Origin: Marvania coccoides
Taxonomy: Eukaryota; Chlorophyta; Trebouxiophyceae; Chlorellales; Chlorellaceae
Length of the DNA stretch: 64,000 bases
Assembly: GCA_963854735.1 (NCBI GenBank)
Contig: OY978099.1
Location: 496,001 to 560,000 of the forward strand
Direction: 5' to 3'
The first letter of the stretch is position 1. Each line of letters begins with the position of its first letter. The translations under genes were made by a program, and so were the position numbers. Shown in pieces: positions 1-11,182 of this stretch. The notes beneath the pieces were generated by a model. The model saw nothing but the letters and a program-made list of their open reading frames with translations, ran no database searches and was not told the DNA's origin.

Positions 1-1001
<1,001 letters not shown>

Positions 1002-1047
1002 TTATTTTTTAAATATTTATTTATTGAAATTGGCTGAAATTGGCTGG

Positions 1048-1063
1048 CCCCCCCCCCCCCCCC
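1048..1063. repeat. Run of 16 C
   Basis: An uninterrupted C16 homopolymer lies 46 bases past the aminotransferase stop, preceded by two near-identical copies of 'attggctg'. It is a simple repeat; its length is likely to vary between individuals or reads. Confidence 0.9.
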
Positions 1064-1199
1064 GCATCTACTTGTTCCTAGCTTGTACAAACTCTCAATT
1101 CATATATTATTTGTTTAAAAAATAATGCAAAATTGGTTCACAGCACAACTTCAAACTTAAAAAAAGCCGAGATTGAGAAATAAAAGAACAAGTGCTGCT

Positions 1200-2600
1200 T
1201 CAGTCGCTATCGCTCTCCATCACCAGGGTGCGCTGCTTCTTCTTGGCCGTGGGCTTGTCTTCCTCGCTAATATCTTCATCGCTGTCTTCTAGCACGCCGC
1301 CTGCTGCTGACGGTGGCGGCGGCGGCGCTGCTCTTTTGGCCGCTGACAGCTTCCGCGCAGCTGCCTCCTCCTCCTCTGCGTCATCATACCTCGGCCGGGC
1401 CACCGCCTGCCTCATACCAATGTCGCCATCAACATCGTCATCCTCGTCAATCATAGCATATCCAGTACCGCCACCGTCTTCCTCGTCCCGCACAATAAAT
1501 CCATCGTCGTCCTCTTCCTCCTCCTCTTCCTCCTCCAGGTACGCAGCACTCAGCGCACGGCTCCGCGCCGCCGATCCCGCCCCGCTGCCAGCGTATTTCC
1601 GCATCTGTCGCTGCTGCTTCCCCGCCAATTTCTCCAAGTCTTTGATCCTCGCTTCTTCCGCCTTCTCTCGCTCCTCTTTCGCCTTCTTGGGGTCCACCAG
1701 CGTAGTGGTGGCCCGCACGCGCTGCCCCCGCGCCCCGTGCTGCCTGTCCACCGCCGCAGCCAGCCGCTTGTGGCTCCCACTGGTCAGCGACGCCGGTCGG
1801 AAAACAAGCTTCTTCGTCAACGGCCCCTGGCCTTGAATGAGGTTTGGGTGGCGCGCAAACAGGTAGGCGTGGTCCCCTGCAACGTCAATTTCCCGCGCGT
1901 CCATCGTTTCTTGCCCCACAGACAGCGTAACACTGCCGTCAGACCACCGAACGAGCCGGGCATTGCTCTCCCGCACTAAACTACCGTCGGGCGCCGCAAC
2001 ATAGCGCCAGCGGATAGTGTTTGCATCCCGCAGACGCACACGCGTGTGGCCCTTGTCGTCGACGTACTCTGAGGCTTCTGGCTCGAAGGTGTTGGCGTCA
2101 AAGGGGCGGGGTTCAATGGCCAGAATATTGGAAAGTTTGGCGAGGCGGAGGGGGGCGGAGGCGAGGACGTCGTGCAGGTGGGCGGGAACGTAGATGGGGG
2201 GACCCCGCTGCGCCGTGGGCTCCTGCTCTTCCCCATCGGAAGGAGTGCTGCAAGGAAGGAAGAGAAAAGTGAATGGCAAAATATTTGTTAAAAATGACGG
2301 TGGTGGGATTTTAAAGCTAATAAGGATGGTAAAATGGTGGTTTTAGGAATATGATTGAAGAATGCGGAATGCGAATCGCGAATATGGGCGCAAGGCGCAC
2401 CTTTGCCTGTATTCAGGAGCAGCGTCGGCCGCGGCTGAAGGTCCAGGCTGAAGGTCCTCATCATCGCTGCCAAAGAGGTCATGCATGGTTGCGCCTGCAT
2501 CTGGCTTGTTTGTATCGCCTCCATTCTGCTGCCCAAGCTGCTCGTCCTCGCTGTCGCTGCCAAATATAGCCTTCATGCCTTGATCGTCATCGTCCGACAT
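1200..2600 (-). CDS. LEO1: RNA polymerase II-associated protein LEO1 (Paf1 complex)
   Basis: LEO1 belongs to the Paf1 complex, which travels with RNA polymerase II and promotes histone modification during elongation. Exons are 2401-2600 and 1200-2247, giving 415 residues; the donor is gtgcgc, phase 2. The first exon is acidic and carries short repeats of the kind 'IFGSDSED' and 'LFGSDDED', typical of LEO1 N-termini. The conserved core begins at 'YVPAHLHDVLASAPL' and includes 'NTIRWRY', 'NARLVRWSDGS' and 'FARHPNLIQGQG'. A charged K/E/R-rich helix follows, then an acidic Glu/Asp tail rich in runs of E and D. The ATG at 2600 is used because the frame upstream reaches 'acaacag', which looks like the acceptor of a 5' UTR intron. 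It is head-to-head with the complex I gene. Confidence 0.9.
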
Positions 2601-2892
2601 GATGGTGATGATGCCGTCCTCTCCTGGCGTCTGTTGTATGATACGACAACGATAGAAAAAATTAATTTTATTGAAAGCTGCCAAGGCCTGCAGGCGCTTG
2701 AAAAATGGCCCTCGAAATATTTCTTATTCTTTTCGATCTTATTATCTCTCGTGTAGCCCTTACTTTTGTTTACAATTCATCAAAGCTGGTGGAAATCGAT
2801 TGTCTCGCTTGCTGAGCGCGGCATCCGTCTGAGGTGTTCTTCTTCAAATCATTTCCATTAATTTTACACTTAAGTTTTTGGAACACAGGAGC

Positions 2893-3648
2893 ATGAGCGG
2901 GGCCATTACCAAGGCATTGGGCGCCACAGGCAGCCACCTGGCTCGCGCCCTCGCCACCGAGACTGCGGTGTCCAGGGTTTCGCTTGTTGAGAAAGCAAAG
3001 GAAGTAGCGACGACGCTGCAGCAGGACGTGCCCACCACCGTGCTCCCGGGCCAGGCTTTCGTCGGCGACTTGCGATCCACCAGCGCCCTGTGCGTGGGTG
3101 ATGGCATAACCAACCACAGCGCGAAGTGGCTTCAAAAGGAGCTGGGAGTGAGTTTCGGAGAGGGTTTTCATTTTTTTTATACTTAGTTTTCAAGCATGGA
3201 GAATTTATCGAAATTTCTATTGTGCTGGGGAGCTTCTCCACGCTATTATCAAAGTTCTGAAGTAGTGCATGAATGCTGGCAAAGTGCGTCTTCGACACAC
3301 AATAATAATATCTATTTATTAATTTTGAACATGTTAATTTGCAGGGCACCCAGACCAGCCCCCTGGAGTACGTCATGGCTGCCGAGCCCATCAAGGTGCG
3401 CGGCATGACCGTTGCCTCGTATGGCGTTGACGACCCTGCCCTTGGGTGCCCAGTGGAGTACATCTCCCTGAAGGGGACGTCCAAAGACAAGCCAGCAGTG
3501 TGCAAATACACAGGGAACAAATACTATTCCGACGGTAAGAGATGAATACAGCAAAGAAAAACACTTGGTGATGGGGAAAACACTGTTTTTGCTGAACTGC
3601 GGTCTCTTTTTTCGCCCTTTCTCAGATTGGATGAGCGGTGGACATTAG
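2893..3648 (+). CDS. NDUFS6: NDUFS6-like complex I 13-kDa subunit with altered zinc site
   Basis: Three exons (2893-3147, 3345-3534, 3626-3648) encode 155 residues. The segment 'NHSAKWLQKELGG', then 'PIKVRGMTVASYG', then 'DPALGCPVEYISLKG' and 'PAVCKYTGNKYY', aligns with the plant mitochondrial NADH dehydrogenase Fe-S protein 6, a peripheral-arm subunit of respiratory complex I. In the family a zinc ion is held by Cys, His, Cys and Cys. Here the first Cys is Ser110, the His is Cys120, the third is retained (Cys138) and the last is Thr141. The short last exon encodes only DWMSGGH. The N-terminal ~60 residues are Ala/Thr/Arg-rich and suit a mitochondrial presequence. Homology is clear; zinc binding is doubtful. 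Confidence 0.78.
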
Positions 3649-3968
3649 AAAGAGGGGTGAAGATGACGCTTCCATGGAGGAGTGGAGGCGGCTTTTGGTC
3701 GGTGGAATGGCGATAGTAATGGTAGTCACTGAGCGCTGGCGATTCGTGATGCAAATGCTGATAGAGAGAGAGAAGTATGCAGCAAATCATACCCCGCTTA
3801 TATTCTTGTATACCATTCAAGGGTTTTCCCTTCTTTTTTCCATATTGCTAGCTTTGAAAAGTGAGTTTGTAACAAATTTAGAGCCAAAATTTCATTCCAA
3901 AGCCCTCTGCAAACCAAACACACACACACACATATCCCTGTATACCCTATCAATCATTTTCATCCTTT
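3649..3968. other. Convergent spacer
   Basis: AT-rich spacer between the 3' ends of the complex I gene and CSN7. It holds an (AC) run near 3918-3930. No gene or RNA was recognised. Confidence 0.6.
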
Positions 3969-4772
3969 CTATTTCCTTCGTTTCGTCATTCTGAACCCCT
4001 GATGCCTCCCCCCCTCCTCGCCATCGTCGTCGCCGTTGCTGCCGCCGCCGCCTGGCGCAAACCCTTCTCCTTCCCGCATCATCGCCACGTCCGGCTGCTG
4101 CGCCGCCTTAGCATCCAGCTGCTCCTGCACGCTCACCTTGGCCTTGGTCACCTCGCCCTCCAGCTCCTTCTGCCGGCGCTCGGCCGCCGCCGCTGCCGCC
4201 GCCGCCGCCTCTGCCTGAGCGCCCACAGCGTCCACCACCCGCCGCGCGTCCCCCAGCCACTCCTGCAGCGCGGCAACAACCTTCCCCAGCCGCTCTGGCG
4301 CAATATCGCGAGCCAGCGCGTCCTCCACGAAGAAAGCTGCCGCCCGCTGATCCAGCCGTCCCTTAACCACCCCGCTGTAAATGCAGTCTGTAATCAACAG
4401 GTCCTCCAGCTGGCGTACCGAGTTGATGTCCAGCTGCGCGCGCAGGTCGTCGTACGGGAGGGTGCGGCGGGAGGAGGCCAGCGAGGAAACCGTGAGGGCC
4501 TTGAGCTTTCTGGCCTGGGCATCTGAAAGGGCCCCGAAAGAGGCGGCGGAGGCACGGTAGTCGGGCCAGGTGCCGTAGGCGAAGAGGCGGAGGAGGGAGA
4601 GGGCTGCGGATTGGTCGGTTTGGGCCAGCGACTGGACCTGGGGCAGCGCCAGCAGCTCGCCAAAAGTGTATACGCCTGGCTCTGCGGTGGCCTTGGTGAT
4701 GAGCTCGCTCAGTGCCAGGCCGCGCATGCCCTTTGCTAGCAGCAAAAACTGCTCAATCTTGTCGGCGTTCAT
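3969..4772 (-). CDS. CSN7: COP9 signalosome subunit 7 (PCI domain)
   Basis: An intronless reading frame of 267 residues starting 'MNADKIEQFLLLAKGMRGLA', the usual beginning of CSN7. The COP9 signalosome removes NEDD8/RUB from cullins and so controls cullin-RING ubiquitin ligases. A PCI/winged-helix domain covers roughly residues 50-170, including 'LRLFAYGTWPDYRA', 'LKALTVSSLA' and 'LEDLLITDCIYSGVVKGRLD', the last being the typical winged-helix end. An Ala/Glu-rich helix follows, then a Gly/Asp tail ending in basic 'MTKRRK'. The frame also extends upstream to an ATG at 4823, but the conserved start is the ATG at 4772. CSN7 and the related eIF3m share the PCI fold; the N-terminus favours CSN7. 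Confidence 0.85.
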   Translation of the reverse strand: MNADKIEQFLLLAKGMRGLALSELITKATAEPGVYTFGELLALPQVQSLAQTDQSAALSLLRLFAYGTWPDYRASAASFGALSDAQARKLKALTVSSLASSRRTLPYDDLRAQLDINSVRQLEDLLITDCIYSGVVKGRLDQRAAAFFVEDALARDIAPERLGKVVAALQEWLGDARRVVDAVGAQAEAAAAAAAAAERRQKELEGEVTKAKVSVQEQLDAKAAQQPDVAMMREGEGFAPGGGGSNGDDDGEEGGRHQGFRMTKRRK

Positions 4773-5169
4773 GCTGCTGCTGTGCTTTTTGCTTGTTGTG
4801 TGTTGTTGCAAGCAAGTGATCAAGATCTTTAAAAAGTGAAGCCTTAAAAGATTTGTGGGCGCGGATCTAAGTTTAATTTATTTGGAAAGCCTCGATTTCA
4901 CAAATACATATTTTTATTTCATCAGAAAACGACGAGAAAATTCAGTAAATGGCTGCTTTTTGTTTTTGTTTTGAGGACCCTCCAGGCGTGTCTTCTTTAT
5001 CAAAATCAATTCGTTCATACTCGTTAACATATTGTGTTAAGGGTACCCTAGGTTTTTTACAAGTCCGAAACTAAAACATTTCGAAAATTCTTTCAGAGAC
5101 TTTTCAAAACTCCTCAATCCCCATCCAAAGACTTGCAATCGATTCCAGCTTCGTATACGTTTCTTTACA
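4773..5169. promoter_or_regulatory. Bidirectional promoter region, CSN7 / rhomboid
   Basis: A 397-base AT-rich interval between two divergent start codons. It must hold both promoters and 5' UTRs. No specific element was recognised. Confidence 0.45.
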
Positions 5170-6170
5170 ATGAAAACAGGCTTGGCACGGCACCAGGCTT
5201 TGCCCCATGACAGCATTTCCGTCCCCCGTCTCCGCCCCATTGCCGCTCAAGTCTCAAAGAAATGGCAGCGTACGCTGCGGCTTCGATCACCTCAAGCTGC
5301 GTTCAATTCCGAGAATAAAGGTGGCGACAACATCGACGAAACCATGGACGAAGTGAAACGCTTGCTGGCAAAATATGGCGGTGGGCCCAGCAGCAGAAGC
5401 AGCGGAAAACCCAGCGGCAGGCCCAGCAACGTCCCTGCGCAGCGGCCAATGTCTCAAGCCAGAGAAGCGGGCATGGGTGACGGTATCTTTTTAATTTTGC
5501 TCATCAACTTTGCCGTTCACATCGCCCAAGTGTTCTGGCAGCCGCCCTGGCTGGGAGCGCTGGCGCTGTCCCACTTTTCTCCGCAGTGGTGGCAGTTTGT
5601 GACAGCCGCCTTTGTGCACGCCAACTGGGAGCATCTGCTGGGCAATGCTTTCTCGCTGCTGGTGTTTGGACGCATGGTAGAGGAGGAGGAAGGTACCTTC
5701 GGAGTGTGGGCCACGTACCTGGTGAGCTTCATATTTGAATTGTGAATTTCTAGAACTCAGATCAACGCTCGTATTTATCTTATTAAACTGTATGTGAACA
5801 TTCTCGACTGCATTTGAACACGCTCGTCCTTTTGTTTCAGGTTTGCGGCATTGGCGGCAACGTCGCTTCTTACCTCTCCTCTCCGCATTCCCACACCGTC
5901 TCGCTCGGTGCATCTTCCGCTGTGTTCGGGCTCTTCATGGTGGGAGTGCTGACCAAGCTGCGTCCCAGCGCAAAGCGGCTGCTGGAGGCGGTTGTGCTGG
6001 GCAGCTTCGTGGTGCGCCAGGTTGTGTCGGAAGTCGGTTTTGTTGCCAACGGCAAAGCTGTGATAGCTGGAGGCATGCAGGTGGGGCACTGGGCACACCT
6101 TGGTGGTGCTGCAGCTGGCGTTGCTCTCGTCCTGCTTCTATCGAGGCTGCCTGCTGCTGGGGGCGACTAA
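5170..6170 (+). CDS. RBL11: Rhomboid intramembrane protease, plastid RBL11-like
   Basis: Two exons (5170-5721, 5841-6170; donor gtgagc) encode 293 residues. The N-terminus is basic and Ser/Arg-rich, suiting a plastid transit peptide, and is followed by a Gly/Ser/Pro linker. The membrane part starts at 'GIFLILLINFAVHIAQVFW'. The rhomboid signature 'FVHANWEHLLGNAFSL' is present. The nucleophile lies in 'SLGASSAVFGLF' and the catalytic His in 'GHWAHLGGAAAG'. 'VLTKLRPSAKRLLEAVVLG' resembles Arabidopsis RBL11 of the chloroplast envelope. The nucleophile motif is G-A-S-S rather than the usual G-x-S-G. It probably cleaves membrane substrates in the plastid envelope, which is inferred from the homologue. 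The stop is only 17 bases before a retroelement-like insertion. Confidence 0.88.
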
Positions 6171-6179
6171 AACAAATAT

Positions 6180-6429
6180 CCACATCTGAGCACCTACTAT
6201 AGGAGTCCTTATATAGGCTAAGCCACAATCTACAGGAGAATTGGAATCGGTCTCAGATTGTGGTACACTCATCAAGTGACTGGACGATGGGAAACCTTTG
6301 AGTAGAAACGTGCAACTACTATAGGGCGTCCTCCCCCTGGTGTCTCTTTAATTTTTATTTTTGTTGAAAAATAAGATTGAGACTTAATATCCTCGGTGCT
6401 TGGTGGGCATATGAAAAATACCCACATCT
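6180..6429 (+). mobile_element. SINE-like or truncated LINE insertion with target duplication
   Basis: The body 6188-6421 is flanked by an 8-base direct repeat CCACATCT at 6180-6187 and 6422-6429. It ends in an A-rich tail. The last 26 bases (6395-6420) match the 3' end of the LINE remnant at 53357-53382 at 23 of 26 positions, including 'TGGGCATATGAAAAA'. Inside, CCACAATCT (6223-6231) and AGATTGTGG (6255-6263) form a perfect 9-bp inverted repeat. CTACTATAGG occurs twice (6194-6203 and 6316-6325). No reading frame of note. It is either a SINE sharing its tail with the LINE or a heavily 5'-truncated LINE; no convincing tRNA-type promoter was seen. It lies in the probable 3' UTR of the rhomboid gene. 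Confidence 0.6.
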
Positions 6430-7268
6430 TGTGTACATGCGTTTTAATTTAAGGCTTTGATTTGCTTTGATTTTATGTTTAGAAAGTTTTAATGTGTAAA
6501 AACCGCCCATCATGGATTGATTGATATTGATACTCTTCTCCAACACTTTGCACGCCCTCGTGCACAATTTGCACGTGGAGTTTCTCCTCCAACCGAGGAC
6601 AGCAGCGGTGCCGGTACAGCAACGCCGCTCACCCTCTCCTTCACGTGCTCCTCCAGCCTTGCAAACAGCTGCGCCATGTCTTCGGCCGGCCGTGCCACAC
6701 AGCGGCCAAAAAAATTAGTGGGCAGCTTCTTCTCACTATAAACGAATAGCTGCTGTAGAAAGTGTGTATTTATCTAAAGAGACGCATAATGCGCGACACG
6801 TTAGGTCAGAAATAGTGGATGGAATACAAGATGGCAATGACCAAAGGGGAAAAAATGTGTATTCAACTGAGAAAAATCTGCAAAAAGCAGTATGCATTTC
6901 TTGAGGTAAAAATCAGGGATCGATGGTTTAGCTCCATGCCAGCCTGGCACCATCCCAGCCACGCTCCTGAACATATTTTGAGAAGAGCTGCCGCCAAAAG
7001 AAGGTTGCAGAGTCGAAAAAGAAACAAATCCAAGTGTAAACAATAATGGTGGCGTAGACATATGATATCCATGTATTATGGATACATGAATCTTATGTAA
7101 AAAAAAGAGGAGCCTCATCGAAATCGCTCAACGACCCTATTTCCGTCGGACAATTTCCGTCACACTTGTGGATAGCATGCAAAGAATGGGGACTCTTTTC
7201 ATCGAGCAAACAAGTCCTCGGGGTATGCTGGGCATGTGCACACAAAAAAAGAGGTTAAAATCGTCGTT
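6430..7268. other. Spacer with one possible minus-strand exon
   Basis: Mostly AT-rich and without a convincing gene. Between 6510 and 6698 there is a GC-richer patch with an open minus-strand frame of 62 codons; an in-frame ATG at 6676 begins 'MAQLFARLEEHVKE'. That stretch is followed by a possible gtgagc donor near 6631. I could not connect it to further exons or to any family, so it may be a gene relic or chance. Confidence 0.3.
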
Positions 7269-8369
7269 CTACACCTTGACCATGACTTCTGCTGTGTCGG
7301 AATGGCTGATGAATTTGGTGCGATCAGGCACAGAAGAAACCTCATTCGTTGCCAGCGTCTCCGAGGACCCCAACGCTTGGGTTGTGTCGCCTAGCGAAGC
7401 GCTGCTGTACTCCCCGAGGAGCTTTGCCGGGTTCAGCAGGATGTAGGTGGCAAAACACAAAAGGATTGGAAGCGTGTCCAGCGTGTAGAAAAGCACTTCT
7501 TTTTCAGAAATAACATAAACGTCTTCGGCCACGGGCCACGTCAAAATCGCGCCCTGCACGAATTCTACGAAGCGAAAGATATTTCTGATGGAGACCAGAG
7601 CAATGGTGAGGTAAATGCACAAAAAGGTCCTGTAGTGGCCAGATTTGTCTCGCAGCAGGTTGCGAGGGTGGCGTTGGACCCAGATGGCGAGGAACGTAAA
7701 CACGGCGAAAGAAGACAGCTGCAAAGGGAAAGGGGACTTGCTTAGCGTCAACTTTCATTAATTTGAAGTATTGATGAACAAAGCAAAAAGTATGCTAACC
7801 TGAACCGCCAGGCCAGCCACTGTGACCCACGAACCCAGGGCAATGAGGTCAGAATCGGGGGAGCCAGATCCTTTGCTGGACGCCCACAGCGAGATTCCAA
7901 CGGCTTGAACGAGCAAGGCCAGGATGTCAGCCAAGATGAAGCCCCAGGTTAATAACTTGGGCTGCAGCCAGCGGCTGTGCGTGTGGAGCCCGGAGAAGGA
8001 GCTAACCTTGCTGACGGTGGAGTAGTCGGCCGCTTGCAGCAAATTGGGACTCAGAATGACGAAAACTTGCATTGCCACATAGCCTCCGTAGATGTTCGTT
8101 TTGCCAGACTTGCTGATGAGCCACACCAGTGCAGCGTAGCCAGCAGCCTCGGTCAGACCTGTGGCTGTCACCAGGTGCATGTACCGGCCATATCCCTTGT
8201 GCTTTTTGGCCGAACGGTGCACCTGAACGCCCACGACGACGGCGGCAGCAAGAAATAGGACCAGTGCTGTGATTCCAAGGGCCAAAGAGGGCTCATAGCC
8301 GAAGAAATCAACATCCACTAGCTCGGCGACGTTGTATGTAATCGGTGCTGGGCTCGCTGGCTCTGCCAT
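7269..8369 (-). CDS. RTA1-like seven-helix membrane protein
   Basis: Two exons (7800-8369 and 7269-7718; donor gttagc) encode 339 residues. The protein has about seven hydrophobic segments and the landmarks of the RTA1/RTM1 family: 'YEPSLALGITALVLFLAA' at the first helix, 'FVILSPNLLQAADYSTV', 'GFILADILALLVQAVG', 'VAGLAVQLSSFAVFTFLA', 'IRNIFRFVEFVQG' and a last helix 'LDTLPILLCFATYILLNP'. The C-terminal tail is polar and cytoplasm-like. The family is best known from fungi (yeast Rsb1 sphingoid-base export, Rta1 sterol-drug resistance, Rtm1), so a role in lipid movement is possible but not shown. The start is the ATG at 8369, since upstream in-frame starts are non-ATG. Confidence 0.82.
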
Positions 8370-9192
8370 CGTCAAAAGATCTCGGAATTTTAAATCGGAA
8401 TTGAGAAACACAGAGCCCCGCAGAAGCCACAGATGGAATGCTCTAGATATATTCGGGGTTTTTTATTTAAAAATGGTGCTGGAGGCCTAACACCGCGTTG
8501 CAAGCATCATGCTCGGCATGACGTGAGCAGTTTAAAACTACTGGGTTTTTTTTGCAGAGATATCAACAACGGGTTGTTGGAAGAGGTAGATATTAGATGA
8601 GAATATTCACCCATTGGCGATTTAGAGTAGAGTCTAGCTCCAGGTATGTTATTGAGCTTCAGCAGCAGTGGAGTATGACGGTGGGAAGTGCGCCGCTCGA
8701 GAACCGAAGCTTTCCGTGGAATGATTGCAGCTGCGCATGCCTCCAAAATCGTAATCAGCGGAGAATTTTAATTGCGTTCCACTCTCTCCTTTTGAGGCAG
8801 GCAACAAAATAGAGCTCGGCTAATATCAAGTTTTCCCCAGCCGCTGAAGCGTTCAGTGCAAGGATACTTCTTTGAAGGGTACGTCGACGCATTCTTGGGG
8901 TAGGCGCCTGCTTCGGCTTTGCCACTCGCAAAAACCTTTACATAGCGGCGGATGAAATAGAAGTAAAAATGAAACATGAAGGGGGAAAAATGCATTGCAG
9001 AAAAAAGAAGAAGACACGGGGGCTTCAACCATGCAGTGTATGCACTAGTACTGCTACTGTGCTCAGCGTTCAACGCATTTTCTTTATTCAAAGGGGAAAA
9101 CAGCGCGACCCTCGGTCTTCAATCCATCGTCCACCAAAATGCACGGCAAAGCAGCTCGTCAAAAAGCCTCTGCCAAGCTAGAGGGAACGCGC
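8370..9192. other. Spacer between two minus-strand genes
   Basis: Contains the promoter of the RTA1-like gene at its left end and the 3' flank of the SOD gene at its right end. Short open frames here have no coding character and I see no RNA gene. Confidence 0.5.
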
Positions 9193-10508
9193 TCAGAGAG
9201 CGGCGGCGTAGCGCTCCGCGACCTTGTCCCAGTTGATGAGCTCGAAGAAGGTGGCGATGTAGTCAGGGCGACGGTTCTGGACTGCAAAATGACAAAAATA
9301 AAACAAATGGAGGAACGTCAATTGTACCGCAAAAATCATCCAAAATAACAGACTTTACTATTGGAAACTCCATTTCCCTCCTTCTCTTACCGTCCAGGTA
9401 GTAGGCGTGCTCCCACACATCCATGGTGAGGATGGGGGTCTTGCTGTGGCACCAGGGGTTCTCAGCGTTGGGGGTTTTGGTGACCTCCAGCTTGCCAGAG
9501 CCATCGGTGGACAGCCACGCCCATCCAGAGCCGAACTGGGTGGCGCCAGCGGTCTTGAAAGCGTCCTTGAAGGCGTCGAAGGAGCCAAAATCGCGGGCGA
9601 TGGCGTCGGCCAGCTTGCCGGAGGGGGCGTTCCCGGACTGCGCAGGGCGCAGGTTTTCCCAGAAGAAGGTGTGGTTGACCACCTGGGCGGCATTGTTGAA
9701 CTCGGCGGTGGGCTTTCCTCCGTTCCAGGTCTTCAGCATCACCTCCTCAATGGTCATGTTCTCAAGGTCCTTGCCCTTGATCTGGCCGTTAAGGTTGTTC
9801 ACGTAGGCGGCGTGATGCTTGCCGTAGTGGAACTCAAAGGTGGTCTGCGGGAAGGACAGGAAAAAAATAAAGAGGAGTGGGAAGACGGGGTGGCGACGTG
9901 AAATGAGAATTTGAGACTAAAATGTCCTGTTAAAAGTCATTTTAACGATATGGGGAGGATGATAAGTATGTTATTAGTATGAAAGAGTTGCTGGCGTTCA
10001 AAATGGGCATTCTGCCGGCCAAGAGATCGAAAAAAAAGATGTTGGGAGAAGAAAATGGTGTCTAGAGGCGCCGGTTGCGCATGGTTTCGTTGGGTCTGAG
10101 GCTCATTCGACACCTACTACGCTGATCAAGGGCTCACCTTGGACATCTGAGGCTCCAGGGCGTCCTGCAAGTATTCGAGGAGTGGTAGAAATCAATCAGT
10201 TGAGGATTTGGGCCACAAATTTGGGCCTCGGCGGCCAGTGGCATCGTAGATCGGACGCTGATAATGCAACCTGCGCTTCTTGTGCGCTGTAATCCGACCA
10301 ACTTACCATCGCAAAAGGAAGAGGAGGAAGCTCGAACGCGGCACGAGGAGCAGTCGAGGAGACAGTCTGTGGGTAAATTTGGGAACATCTTGATCAGTAA
10401 AATGCGCTATACAGATCGCACATATCATCTCCTTACCCTGCGGCCAATTGCACGGCTAGCATTTTTCAGGGCCTGGCCCATGAAGACGCGGGACTGGGTC
10501 ATCGCCAT
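9193..10508 (-). CDS. FSD: Iron superoxide dismutase, plastid type
   Basis: Five exons (10437-10508, 10307-10366, 10138-10164, 9391-9844, 9193-9281) encode 233 residues. The enzyme converts superoxide to oxygen and hydrogen peroxide. The leader '[20 protein letters not shown]' looks like an organelle-targeting peptide. The mature protein starts at '[20 protein letters not shown]'. Metal ligands are seen in 'YGKHHAAYV' (His), '[11 protein letters not shown]' (His) and '[11 protein letters not shown]' (Asp and His). '[12 protein letters not shown]' places the active-site Gln in the position typical of FeSOD rather than MnSOD. The end 'VAERYAAAL' is close to plant FSDs. All donors are GT. The third exon is only 27 bases. 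Chloroplast location is inferred from family and leader. Confidence 0.92.
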
Positions 10509-11182
10509 TGTGAGAGGTTGTGTTGATGTGAATGTAGCGAATAACTCGAAAATGTAAGAGTGTTTTAAAGAAAAGCTTTAAGTTCTTCTAGACCTTCCAA
10601 CAGCAGCATGCCATGTGCTGTGAAATACACCATTTCCCACCCCCTTCAGCTAGCAGGAGAGAGTAGCGGCAGGCTTCTCAAGCCGCTGACTATCAAAATG
10701 AGGGCAGGGCATTGCAGGGCGAGCGAGCCTTCCTTTTATGGTAGCTGCTTTTGGCCCCCGGCTACACTTGGCTCCCTGATTTTTGGCGTTCTAATGCAAT
10801 TAACACGCACACTTGAGGGAAACCTATAGACGAATATACAAGCTATAACTAAATATATTTAGCTAGCAAAAAGAAAAAAGATAGATGAAAAAAGTCGTTG
10901 GCTACGGCGCGCTCTCAAATGAATGAAGAATTATTCTTAGAATAAAAAGGATATCAAAATATCAAACGTGTAGGTATCACGCGCATTGACGCTATTATTA
11001 TTCCACTACAGGTACATGAGCTCGAGGAAGTATGACGCAAGGGGAGGAAAACAGATATGTGGGTATGCAAATGGGCAATACACGCTCTGCAATGCACGAG
11101 GGCTTTTCAACCGAAAAAAAATTAGTCAAATTTTATTTTTATTTTCTACTTGTATTATACACGAATAGAAAGCGGGACAATG
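10509..11182. other. Spacer, SOD promoter side
   Basis: Holds the SOD upstream region (right of 10508) and the 3' flank of the LRR gene. A GC-richer patch about 10600-10760 has no sustained reading frame. Nothing else recognised. Confidence 0.5.

Noticed and set aside
2878..2892. Use of an upstream ATG for the complex I subunit
   Set aside because: The added residues (MEHRS) do not improve the presequence, and the ATG at 2893 suits the family better; the choice changes only five residues.
7269..8369. Fungal contamination as the source of the RTA1-like gene
   Set aside because: It sits between algal genes in the same assembled sequence and has the same exon/intron composition contrast as its neighbours.
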